A DNA stretch of 64,000 bases from NCBI RefSeq assembly GCF_900108185.1, contig NZ_FNVA01000001.1, positions 558,001 through 622,000 of the forward strand. The letters run 5' to 3'. The notes under the pieces are model-generated. The model made no database searches. It saw nothing but the letters and a program-made list of their open reading frames with translations, and was not told the origin of the DNA. How positions within the stretch are numbered: position 1 is the first letter of the stretch; every line of letters begins with the position of its first letter. This DNA is from Bryocella elongata. Its GTDB lineage: Bacteria; Acidobacteriota; Terriglobia; Terriglobales; Acidobacteriaceae. Made by a program: the position numbers and the translations under genes. Shown piece by piece: positions 41,922 through 49,816 of the stretch.

Positions 41922-42587
41922 CTAGGGGCCGGTATCGGCAACGATTCCAGCGAATGCCTGCAGAGACGCTAGGCTGCCCTTGTAGGCGTCGAGATCCGCG
42001 TTACCCGCTGCCCAGGGCACGTTCTGCTCCGCGTACTGCCACAGCGTCCAGTCTGCCCACGTTTTGGGGACGCCCTTGGGCGCGGGCACACCGTACTCTG
42101 CGATCCACAACGGATAGCGCGCGAACGCTGGGACATGTTCGACTGAGCCGATCCAGAAGCTCGCGAAGGTATAGAGGATCGGTGTGCGCCCCGTCGCTGC
42201 TTCCACGGTGTTCAGCCACGTTGTCGCGCAGGCGACGATCGTATCTGCGGGTGCGCCGTCGGCGACTTCGATATCGAGCACGCAGGGAAGATCACCGGGG
42301 GCGAGCTGGGCCGTGCCTCCGTTGGCTGCCGCCAGCTGTTGCAGGAAGAACGTCGCCTGGTCCGCTCCACTCTTACCCGGATGCAGCAGGTGATACGCTC
42401 CGCGAAGCAGCCCCGCAGCTTTGGCTCCGTCCCAGTTGGGAGACAGCGTTGGATCGGTGGTGAACAGGCCTTCGCTGGCCTTGGTGAAGGCGAAGGACTC
42501 GCCAGCGGAAGCAGCCGCGGGCCAGTTTACGACACCGCTGTAGTGAGACACATCAACGCCAGGAATGCATCCGGCAGGGAAGGCCAT
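41922..42587 (-). CDS. Glycoside hydrolase family 25 (lysozyme-like muramidase)
   Basis: A 221-residue GH25 domain with no signal peptide. Start ATG 42587 has GGAG 5 bases upstream. Catalytic and structural motifs: 'PGVDVSHYSGVVNWPA' (Asp of the DxS motif), 'FAFTKASEGLFTTDPTL', 'LRGAYHLLHP', 'LPCVLDIEVADG' (DxE catalytic pair) and 'WTLWQYAEQ'. GH25 enzymes cleave beta-1,4 links in peptidoglycan. Lack of an obvious export signal suggests a cytoplasm-stored or holin-like-released enzyme, or an undetected leader. A good promoter precedes it. Confidence 0.9.
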   Translation of the reverse strand: MAFPAGCIPGVDVSHYSGVVNWPAAASAGESFAFTKASEGLFTTDPTLSPNWDGAKAAGLLRGAYHLLHPGKSGADQATFFLQQLAAANGGTAQLAPGDLPCVLDIEVADGAPADTIVACATTWLNTVEAATGRTPILYTFASFWIGSVEHVPAFARYPLWIAEYGVPAPKGVPKTWADWTLWQYAEQNVPWAAGNADLDAYKGSLASLQAFAGIVADTGP

Positions 42588-42647
42588 CGCGTCGCTCCGT
42601 AAGCTGCTCCGAGGGTTTTTGTTCAGATGAAATGGGGGACCGCGCAC

Positions 42648-42676
42648 AGTATGTCGCGCGCGGTTGGGTGGGTCAA
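42648..42676 (-). promoter_or_regulatory. Promoter of the GH25 gene
   Basis: The minus strand reads TTGACC (42671-42676), a 17-base spacer, then CATACT (42648-42653). The predicted start is near 42641, giving a 5' leader of about 54 bases. Confidence 0.55.
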
Positions 42677-42692
42677 GAGAAGACTGAACGGA

Positions 42693-43832
42693 CTATGGCC
42701 TGGGTTCTGACTCCGCCAACAGCTCCACGAGGTACTGCTTCCACACGCTGGCGATGGTGTGCGTTCCATGGCCGCGCGTCTGATCGGTGATGGGCAGGAT
42801 CACGAACTTCGCTCGCGGCATCTCCTTTACCTGCTGCTCGGCAATGCCAAGCTCTGGCGGGTTGATGAAGTCATCGGCCGAGTTGATCCACATCACAGGA
42901 ACCTTGATCTTCGCGAGGTTCCTGCTCGGGTCATAGTTGCGTGAGGCATCCACGTAATAGATCAGGTTGTTCGCGTCGGTGGCTTTCACTGCATGATCGA
43001 GATAGGCGTCTACGTCCTGCTCGGCAGCCGCGCGGGTGGGATACATCTTCTGGTAGTAGAGCGGTGCCGAACCCATGATGAGCAACATCTCGTTGGCCGT
43101 GCGCAGGCCGACCTCTGGCTCCGTCGTATAGTTTCCGTTCTGCCAGGCCGGGTCGCGCTCGATGTTTTCGATCGCCATGTAGCGTGTCATGCGATTGCGC
43201 CCTGCCAGCTCCACGGCGTTGCAGGCGAGCGGCATCAAGGCATCCATGAAGCCCGGATACGTCTCGCCCCATACGAAGCTCTGCATGCAGCCCATCGATG
43301 TCCCCAGGATGAGCCGTAGATGATCCAGATGCAGGCCGTCGACCAGCATCTGGTGTTGCGATCGCACCATGTCGTCGTAGTCATAGTGGGGGAACTTCAT
43401 GCGCAGGCCATCGGAAGGCTTCGAACTTTCGCCATGACCGATGTCATCCGGGAAGATCAGGTAGTACTTCGCGACGTCCAATGGCTGGCCTGGTCCAAAG
43501 AGCACACTGGCGAAGACCGGATTGAAGAGTGTATGCGCGTTGCCTCCGGTGCCGTGCAGCAGGAGCACCGCATTGTCCACGCGGCCTGAGGCGTTGCGAT
43601 GCGGCTTGCCCAGCGTGAGGTAATGCAGGTGCAGGGCAGGAAGCGTCTCTCTTGTACCGAAGCGAAAGTCGTGCGCGATATATTCCCCGGGCGATCCGCT
43701 GTACGTTGGCGAGGCGGGCGCAGTCGTGGTCGTCATCGTCTGACCGTGCAGGCTGCGCCCGGACGATGCAGCGAGGAACACGAAAGCCAGTGCAGTGAAA
43801 GCGAACGACATAAAGAGCTGGAAACGTGTCAT
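42693..43832 (-). CDS. Secreted alpha/beta hydrolase of the homoserine O-acetyltransferase-like family
   Basis: A 379-residue protein from ATG 43832, chosen because AGGAGG lies 7 bases upstream. Signal peptide about 1-30 ('FMSFAFTALAFVFLAASSG'). MetX-like alpha/beta hydrolase core: 'LLHGTGGNAHT', 'PDDIGHGESSKPSDGLRMKFPHYDYDDMV', nucleophile elbow LGTSMGCMQ near 190, and catalytic-type His in 'QTRGHGTHTI' near the C terminus. Members annotated as homoserine acetyltransferases include many hydrolases and are cytoplasmic; a signal peptide argues against a biosynthetic MetX and for an exported esterase or acyltransferase. Confidence 0.8.
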   Translation of the reverse strand: MTRFQLFMSFAFTALAFVFLAASSGRSLHGQTMTTTTAPASPTYSGSPGEYIAHDFRFGTRETLPALHLHYLTLGKPHRNASGRVDNAVLLLHGTGGNAHTLFNPVFASVLFGPGQPLDVAKYYLIFPDDIGHGESSKPSDGLRMKFPHYDYDDMVRSQHQMLVDGLHLDHLRLILGTSMGCMQSFVWGETYPGFMDALMPLACNAVELAGRNRMTRYMAIENIERDPAWQNGNYTTEPEVGLRTANEMLLIMGSAPLYYQKMYPTRAAAEQDVDAYLDHAVKATDANNLIYYVDASRNYDPSRNLAKIKVPVMWINSADDFINPPELGIAEQQVKEMPRAKFVILPITDQTRGHGTHTIASVWKQYLVELLAESEPRP

Positions 43833-43855
43833 CGGGGAACCTCCTGTTGTAGCTG

Positions 43856-43890
43856 CAAAAAAATAAGAGGCCCGCCGTGATGGCGGGCCT
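43856..43890 (-). terminator. Intrinsic terminator after the M61 peptidase gene
   Basis: A 9-bp stem AGGCCCGCC / GGCGGGCCT with loop ATCAC (43868-43890). On the minus strand it is followed by CTTATTTTTTT. It is strong and isolates the M61 gene (stop at 43897) from the hydrolase gene downstream. Confidence 0.85.
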
Positions 43891-43896
43891 TCTCGC

Positions 43897-45825
43897 TTAG
43901 TTGCTGTCCGAATCGCTTTCACTCTTCGCCGGCTTGCTTGCCGGCGGATGCTGCGTGAGTGGCGCGAGGATCTCGTCGAGGTAATCCTTCGTTCCATCGG
44001 TACGCACGAGTACCGGATGCCGTTCGCCATCGTGATAGTCCACGTCGACCTCGTGCAGCTTGTCCTGCGACTGTACGATGAAGTGGATCGGCTGAGTGCT
44101 CTTCATCGCGTCGACGATCGCGCTATGAAGTGCATCCGCCGAGTAGACCCAGCCGTTGACGCCGATCAGCTTCTCGCCGGGTGCGAGCTTCGCCTTGTCG
44201 GCCACGCTGCCCCAGCGAACATCGCTCACGCTACCGTCGCCCTTCAGCTGCAGGCCGAGCGAGTACCAGACGCTCGGGCCACCACCGCCCGGGCGGCGTG
44301 CGCGCGCCTGCGCGATCATGGTCTCCGACTTCGAGGCGTTCGGCTTGTACTCCAACTTGTACCCGCCGCGCTCGATGCCGGCAACGTCCGCGTGCGGTGT
44401 GATGTCATCTACGCGCTCATGCAGGAACATCTTCCAATCGTAGGGGGCGACCTGGTTCAGATCGTCGATCAATTCCTGCCGGTCGTACGTCACGATGAGT
44501 GGACCGGTGTTGCCACCCTTGGCCAGAAACAGCTTGTGGAAGTCAGCGATGTTTTTCTTGTCGTTGGTTAGCTGCCGGATCAGGGTGTCGACGTCGAGCC
44601 AGAGCAGCTCGCCTTCGGCGTAGTAGTCCTGGCCACGACGCCAGTTACCCCACTCCGGCCCCTCGCTGCGCAGGATGCTTGCCGCCAGGGCCGTGTCATC
44701 CGTGGAACGCCACTGGCGGCCCGACTTGTAGTCAAGGTTCGCGGCCGTCATAGCCAGCCGGTCGCGGTACTGAGCTACCGTCTCGAGCCCCGAACGTGCC
44801 GCCAGCACATTGCCCATGTACTGCGTCATGCCCTCGTACACCCACAACAGTTCACCTACCTGCGCGGTGGCGAAGTCGGTCTGATAGAGCTTGTCTGGGC
44901 GGCGATACTTGCCGTTCCATGAGTGCGTGAACTCATGCGCCAGCAGATCGGAGTTGCCGAGTCGCGATGCCGGCGATGCAAAGCCCTTCTCGCCCACACC
45001 GTTGTCGGAAGACTGGCCGTGCTCGAGACCTTCGCCGCCAGCGACGTCGGAGAGCGTCAGCAGCAGGTGGTAGACGTTGTAGTGATGCGACGCATAGGCC
45101 GCGCTCGCCTCACGAATCAGGTTGTTCGCGGCGTCGATCGTCTCGGGATTGAGGTCCTCATCGTGTGCTTCGTCGGACACCACGTCGAGGTAATGCTTCG
45201 GCGAGATCTCCGGCGCGAGCGCGAACTCGTGGAAGTGGGCGCCTGCGATCACCGGCGAGTCCTCAAGCTGCTCCACGGTCGTTGCCTGGTACTGAACGGT
45301 ACCACCAGGCTTGGTGTTCGCGTCGAACTGCTTCACGGGCTGCAGCGCGGTACCCAGGCCCCAGCCCTGCGGCACGGTCACGCTGGGTTGGATGGCGATC
45401 TGCTTCACGGGAATACCCGCGGGATAGAGCATCAGCTTCTCCCACTCCAGCACGGCCATGTAGTCGCTGGCACGAGAGGTCACGATGCAGTCCAGATGGG
45501 CATGCAGTGTGGTGACGCCCGCAGGAACCTCGACGTGGTACTGGTAGAGGTCCACGTCATCGCGGCGCCAGGGCAGCGTCTTGCCGTTCGCCGTAAAAAC
45601 CACACCCGTGATGTCGGACACCGGCCCTGTAGGGCGATGGTTGCCGGGGATCCATTTCGGCGTGGTGAAGGTCGCGGATCCCGGCTGCACCGGCAGATCG
45701 ATCTCCGCGTGATAGAGCTTGCGCGGAGCGTCTGTGAGATCGGCGGTGATGCGGATAGGGGTCTGTGCAATGGCTCCCGATGCAATCAGCAGCGCGGGGG
45801 CAAGAAGGGCGGTGCCAAACGCCAT
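43897..45825 (-). CDS. M61 family aminopeptidase (glycyl aminopeptidase-like) with PDZ domain
   Basis: A 642-residue exported metallopeptidase from ATG 45825, with AAGGAG 6 bases upstream. Signal peptide about 1-21. An N-terminal beta domain precedes the catalytic domain with the zinc motif HEFTHSWNGK (HExxH) near 300 and the distal Glu in 'WVYEGMTQYMGNVL'. The C-terminal PDZ-like domain lies at about 520-600 ('PSVWYSLGLQLKGDGSVSDVRWGS'). M61 enzymes remove small N-terminal residues. The Lys/Ser/Asp-rich end is probably disordered. The gene has a strong terminator and no obvious functional neighbour. Confidence 0.92.
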   Translation of the reverse strand: MAFGTALLAPALLIASGAIAQTPIRITADLTDAPRKLYHAEIDLPVQPGSATFTTPKWIPGNHRPTGPVSDITGVVFTANGKTLPWRRDDVDLYQYHVEVPAGVTTLHAHLDCIVTSRASDYMAVLEWEKLMLYPAGIPVKQIAIQPSVTVPQGWGLGTALQPVKQFDANTKPGGTVQYQATTVEQLEDSPVIAGAHFHEFALAPEISPKHYLDVVSDEAHDEDLNPETIDAANNLIREASAAYASHHYNVYHLLLTLSDVAGGEGLEHGQSSDNGVGEKGFASPASRLGNSDLLAHEFTHSWNGKYRRPDKLYQTDFATAQVGELLWVYEGMTQYMGNVLAARSGLETVAQYRDRLAMTAANLDYKSGRQWRSTDDTALAASILRSEGPEWGNWRRGQDYYAEGELLWLDVDTLIRQLTNDKKNIADFHKLFLAKGGNTGPLIVTYDRQELIDDLNQVAPYDWKMFLHERVDDITPHADVAGIERGGYKLEYKPNASKSETMIAQARARRPGGGGPSVWYSLGLQLKGDGSVSDVRWGSVADKAKLAPGEKLIGVNGWVYSADALHSAIVDAMKSTQPIHFIVQSQDKLHEVDVDYHDGERHPVLVRTDGTKDYLDEILAPLTQHPPASKPAKSESDSDSN

Positions 45826-45859
45826 GAGGTCTCCTTCGGTGATCGGCCTGAATGACAGA

Positions 45860-45881
45860 GCGGCCATCCTCAGATGGCCGC
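45860..45881. terminator. Hairpin after the glutathione peroxidase gene
   Basis: A perfect 9-bp stem GCGGCCATC / GATGGCCGC with loop CTCA (plus strand). It lies between the peroxidase stop (45923) and the M61 start (45825). Neither tail is strongly T-rich, so termination is probable but not certain. Confidence 0.45.
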
Positions 45882-45922
45882 GTCGTGTACCTGGGTGGGC
45901 TGGTAAAAGCCCGTCGTGGAAT

Positions 45923-46480
45923 CTAGAGCAGGGCCTTCTCGATGGCCTCGATCAGACGAGGATCGCTGGGCTCAACATCCGAAGCGTAACGCGCTACCGC
46001 GGAGCCATCACGCGCCACCACGAACTTTTCGAAGTTCCACAGCACCGCAGGCAAAGCTGGCGACAATGGCAGTCCCTGGCTGGCGAGGTAGCTGTCGAGT
46101 CCACCACGCAGGCCAGCGGAGTCCGCATCATGCTGCGGCATAGCGGCCGTCAGCGCCGTATAGATCGGGTGCTGTTCGGGGCCGTTTACTGTGAGCTTCG
46201 CAAAGATCGGAAAGGTAACCGGATACTCGGTGGAGCAGAAGGCTGCGATCTCTTCGTTGGTGCCGGGTTCCTGGCCAGCGAAGTCGTTCGCCGGGAATCC
46301 AAACACCACGAGGCCGCGATCTTTGTATTCCTGATAGAGAGCTTCAAGGCCGGTGTACTGCTTGGTAAAGCCGCACTTGGACGCGACATTCACGAGGAGC
46401 AGAGCCTTGCCGGAATACTCCTTCAGGCTCGTGGTCTTGCCGTCGATGGTGGTCAGCTCGATGTCGTAGAGCGTGGACAT
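45923..46480 (-). CDS. Glutathione peroxidase-family thiol peroxidase
   Basis: A 185-residue enzyme. The peroxidatic cysteine is in NVASKCGFT (Cys36), with Gln70 in 'FPANDFAGQEPG' and the Trp/Asn of 'LWNFEKFVV' completing the tetrad. Bacterial members of this non-selenium group use thioredoxin rather than glutathione as electron donor. It removes H2O2 and lipid hydroperoxides. The gene is followed in the same direction by the M61 peptidase gene and preceded by the nuo operon terminator, so it probably has its own promoter near 46500. Confidence 0.93.
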   Translation of the reverse strand: MSTLYDIELTTIDGKTTSLKEYSGKALLLVNVASKCGFTKQYTGLEALYQEYKDRGLVVFGFPANDFAGQEPGTNEEIAAFCSTEYPVTFPIFAKLTVNGPEQHPIYTALTAAMPQHDADSAGLRGGLDSYLASQGLPLSPALPAVLWNFEKFVVARDGSAVARYASDVEPSDPRLIEAIEKALL

Positions 46481-46509
46481 GCGAAGTACTCCTCAGTGAA
46501 TGTGCCGAT

Positions 46510-46550
46510 GAGAAAAATAGAGAACCGCGCCGAATTGCTAGGCGCGGCCC
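46510..46550 (-). terminator. Terminator of the nuo operon
   Basis: A 7-bp stem CCGCGCC / GGCGCGG with loop GAATTGCTA (46525-46547). On the minus strand it is followed by TTCTCTATTTTTCTC. It begins 7 bases after the nuoN stop at 46554. Confidence 0.75.
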
Positions 46551-46553
46551 GAT

Positions 46554-48107
46554 TTACTGCCCGTTCGTAAGCGACGCTGTCGCAGAAGAGGAGGGAGCGG
46601 AGCTGATGATGGGGATGGTCTTCGGCGCTGCGCGCTGCACGAGGCTCAACACCGGGCCCGGGAAGATCCCAAGCGCCAGCGTTGCAAGACCGGCAAACGC
46701 GAGACCAAGCGCGGCGGAAGGGGTCACCCTTGCCATGGCTCCGCGAACCTCGCCATGCAGCGGCCGGGAGTAGAGAGCCGTCATGAGGCGCAGGTAGTAG
46801 AAGCAGGCGATGCCGGAGTTCAGCAGGCCGAGAACCGCGAGCCAGGTGAAGCCGCCGTGGACCGCAGCGGAGAAGACGTAGAACTTGCCGAAGAAGCCCG
46901 CTGTGAAGGGAATACCGATCAGCGAGCAAAGGAAGAAGGCCAACAGGCCTGAGAGGTACGGACGCGACTTGGCGGCGCCGGTGAAGTCATCGATGGTGCG
47001 CATCGTCTCGTCCACACCGGAGAGCTCCGTGATGACGAGGAAGGCGCCGACGTTCATCGCAGCATAGGCTGCCGTGTAGAAACAAGCGGAGGCCACGGCT
47101 TCGGGATGCGTGCTTGTAAAGGCAGCCAGGAGATAGCCAGCGTGCGCGATCGAGGAGTAGGCGAGGAGCCGCTTCACGTCCCGCTGCATCAGCGCGCCAA
47201 GGTTTCCGATGAACATTGAAGCAACGGAGAGCGCGAGGATCAGAGGAAGCCATGTGGCGCGCAGTGTCGGTACGGCGTTGAAGAGCACGCGAAGCAGCAC
47301 GGCAAAGGCCGCAGCCTTCGGAGCCGTGGACATCAGGCCAACCACCGGCGCGGGAGCACCCTGGTAGACGTCCGGCGTCCACACGTGGAACGGTGCCGCT
47401 GACACCTTGAAGCCGATGCCGATGAGGATCATCGCAACCGAGAGCAGGGCCAGCACAGGCGTGTGTGTCGTGCTCATGCCGGCTGCAATGGCCGCGATGG
47501 AGGTCGAGCCTGTCGCGCCAAAGGCCAGGGCGATGCCGTAGAGGAAGAACGAAGTGGCGAAGCTGCCGAGGAGGAAGTACTTGAGGGCGGCCTCAGCCGA
47601 AACGCCCTGGCCCTTGCGGAAACCAGCAAGGATGTATGTGGAGATCGAAGAGATCTCGAGGCCGATGAAGACCATGAGCAGCTCCACCGAGCAGGTCATG
47701 AACATCATGCCGGTTGCGCCAAACAGCACCAGAGCGAAGTACTCGCCCACGTGCGTGTAAGCCAGGCGAGCGGTCTCGCTGTGCTCCGCCATGGCAGCCG
47801 GGGGCGCGAAGTAGTCCAGCGAGCCGAGCAGCGTCACCATCACAATGGCAGCGATCAGCAAGTGGAAGAAGACGCTGAAGGCATCGACCTGCACCGTGCC
47901 GGAGTAGGCGGTGATGGGGCCGGAGGCATCGACGAGGCGAAGCTGCCAGAGCGAAAAAGATCCCGCGGCAAAAGCTCCAAGGATGGCGACCCAGCCTAAC
48001 AGGCGACGCGGCTTGCCGGGAGCAAGGCTCGCATCGGCCAGCATCACCAGCACGGCCGTCAAGGTAAGAACGATCTCGGGAAGAATAGCGATCAGGTTCG
48101 GCGACAT
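46554..48107 (-). CDS. nuoN: NADH-quinone oxidoreductase subunit N
   Basis: A 517-residue antiporter-like membrane subunit with 14 predicted transmembrane helices. Conserved 'FMTCSVELLMVFIGLEISSISTYILAGF' (proton-channel Glu) and 'MQRDVKRLLAYSSIAHAGYLL' (key Lys and His). It pumps protons in complex I and is the distal gene of the operon. Its ATG overlaps the nuoM stop by 1 base (TAATG), so translation is coupled. Confidence 0.97.
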   Translation of the reverse strand: MSPNLIAILPEIVLTLTAVLVMLADASLAPGKPRRLLGWVAILGAFAAGSFSLWQLRLVDASGPITAYSGTVQVDAFSVFFHLLIAAIVMVTLLGSLDYFAPPAAMAEHSETARLAYTHVGEYFALVLFGATGMMFMTCSVELLMVFIGLEISSISTYILAGFRKGQGVSAEAALKYFLLGSFATSFFLYGIALAFGATGSTSIAAIAAGMSTTHTPVLALLSVAMILIGIGFKVSAAPFHVWTPDVYQGAPAPVVGLMSTAPKAAAFAVLLRVLFNAVPTLRATWLPLILALSVASMFIGNLGALMQRDVKRLLAYSSIAHAGYLLAAFTSTHPEAVASACFYTAAYAAMNVGAFLVITELSGVDETMRTIDDFTGAAKSRPYLSGLLAFFLCSLIGIPFTAGFFGKFYVFSAAVHGGFTWLAVLGLLNSGIACFYYLRLMTALYSRPLHGEVRGAMARVTPSAALGLAFAGLATLALGIFPGPVLSLVQRAAPKTIPIISSAPSSSATASLTNGQ

Positions 48108-49744
48108 TAGTAGCGCGCTCCCTTATTCACGGGCGGAGTCGGCTTGCCCTGGGCTGCGGCTCCAAGCGCCGGATCCATAAACGCCGTGCCAGTGGTGCGA
48201 TATGTCTCGGTCTCGATGTGCTTGATCTCCCCAGGAGCCATCGTGTCAGGCTTCGTGGCCACGATGGTGCCGTAGGTGTCGATCGCCTTCATCCAGTAGG
48301 GCGAAGCGACGCCCAGGATCAGGAACAGCGCAGCGAACGGCCAAAGCTCGAGATGCTCGCGAGCGGTAAGGTCCCAGCCCTTCACCTCTTCGGCGCGCAG
48401 CCCAAGCGGGCCGTAGAACACCCGCTGGATCATCCACAGCATGTAGCTCGCCGAGAGGATCACGCCGGTCGTCGCGATCACAGTCCACAGAACGTGGTGC
48501 ATGACGTAGGACTGCATTGTGCCTGAAAGAATGAGGAACTCACCGACGAAGCCATTCAGCATCGGCAGGCCGATCGCAGCGAAGGTGGTGATGAGGAACA
48601 TGGTTACCATCCACGGATGGCGCACTGCGAGTCCGCCGTAGTCGCGCATATCGTAGCTGCCGTAGCGCTCGTAGAGCAGGCCCATCAGCACGAAAAGGGC
48701 AGCGCCAGCCAGGGACTCGTTGAGGATCTGGAAGGTGCCGCCGTCCAGTCCTGCGACCGTAAAGGTAAAGATGCCAAGGATCACGAAGCTCACGTGCGCA
48801 AGGGTTGAGAACGCGGCGAGCTTCTTGAGATCGTTCTGTACCAGCGCCATCAGCGAGCCGTACACGATCCCGATGGCGCCGAGCGCCAGCATCAGCGGAG
48901 CGACAGCATGCGACTGCTCCGGGAAGATGCCGAAGCTGAACCGGAGAATCGAGTAGAGGCCAAGCTTGCCAGCGAGCACCATGACTGCAGCGGTCGGAGC
49001 TTCCTGGATGTTCTCCGAGAGCCAGCCGTGCAGCGGGAAGACCGGCACCTTTACGGCGAAGGCAACGAGGAACGCGAGCGAGCAGAGCCAGAGCGCGTGA
49101 TTGTTCGGCGAGATTGCATGTGCTGCTGCAAGCGCCGTCAGCTTCGGCAGGTCGAACGTGCCGGTGCGCGCGTAGAGCCACAGCATGCCGACCAGCAGGA
49201 TTGCCGACGGAATAAACGCGTAGAGGAAGAACTTGATTGCGGCTCTGCGACGGTTCTCGGTGCGGCCGAAGGTTGCGATCAGCAACGTCATCGGGATCAG
49301 CGAGAGCTCCCAGAAGCCGTAGTAGAGGAACGTGTCGAGCGAGATGAAGACCCCGATCATCGCGACCTGCTGAAGCAGGAACAGCGTGTAGAACAGGCGT
49401 TCGCGCTTGTTCACGGCCTTCCAGCTTGCCAGTACGCCGATCGGCGCAAGGAAACCCGCGAGCACGATCAGCCACATCGACAGGCCGTCCACACCGACGT
49501 GGTAGTGGATGGCCGGCGTTGCGATCCAAGGCAAGTTCTTCTCGAACTGGAAGGTGCCCGGGGCTGCGGCGTAGTCGAAGTGCCACGGCAGGTGCAGCGT
49601 GAACAGGAACGTAAGCAGCGTGACCACGAGGGCCACGGCAGCGTGTGTCTTGCTGCCCTCTCGCTCCGGAAGCAGCGCGAGCACCGCCGCGCCGGCCAGC
49701 GGCGTCAGGAGGAGGATCGTCAGGATGGAATGATCAAGATTCAT
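48107..49744 (-). CDS. nuoM: NADH-quinone oxidoreductase subunit M
   Basis: A 545-residue antiporter-like subunit with 14 predicted helices. Signature blocks: 'IHYHVGVDGLSMWLIVLAGF', 'YYGFWELSLIPMTLLI' with the conserved Glu, 'LPLHGWLSENIQEAPTAAVMVLAGKLGLYSI' and 'VQNDLKKLAAFSTLAHVSFV'. It is a proton-pumping subunit of the membrane arm. Starts with ATG at 49744, 72 bases after nuoL. Confidence 0.97.
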   Translation of the reverse strand: MNLDHSILTILLLTPLAGAAVLALLPEREGSKTHAAVALVVTLLTFLFTLHLPWHFDYAAAPGTFQFEKNLPWIATPAIHYHVGVDGLSMWLIVLAGFLAPIGVLASWKAVNKRERLFYTLFLLQQVAMIGVFISLDTFLYYGFWELSLIPMTLLIATFGRTENRRRAAIKFFLYAFIPSAILLVGMLWLYARTGTFDLPKLTALAAAHAISPNNHALWLCSLAFLVAFAVKVPVFPLHGWLSENIQEAPTAAVMVLAGKLGLYSILRFSFGIFPEQSHAVAPLMLALGAIGIVYGSLMALVQNDLKKLAAFSTLAHVSFVILGIFTFTVAGLDGGTFQILNESLAGAALFVLMGLLYERYGSYDMRDYGGLAVRHPWMVTMFLITTFAAIGLPMLNGFVGEFLILSGTMQSYVMHHVLWTVIATTGVILSASYMLWMIQRVFYGPLGLRAEEVKGWDLTAREHLELWPFAALFLILGVASPYWMKAIDTYGTIVATKPDTMAPGEIKHIETETYRTTGTAFMDPALGAAAQGKPTPPVNKGARY

Positions 49745-49816
49745 GTCTGCGTTACGGTTCGTCTTCTGCGTCGCGGCACGCCGCGTTCGGTACGTTTCGG
49801 TTCTGAATCGAAGTCG

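Noticed and set aside
42693-43832. MetX homoserine O-acetyltransferase for methionine synthesis
   Set aside because: The signal peptide and lack of a methionine-gene neighbourhood argue against the biosynthetic enzyme.
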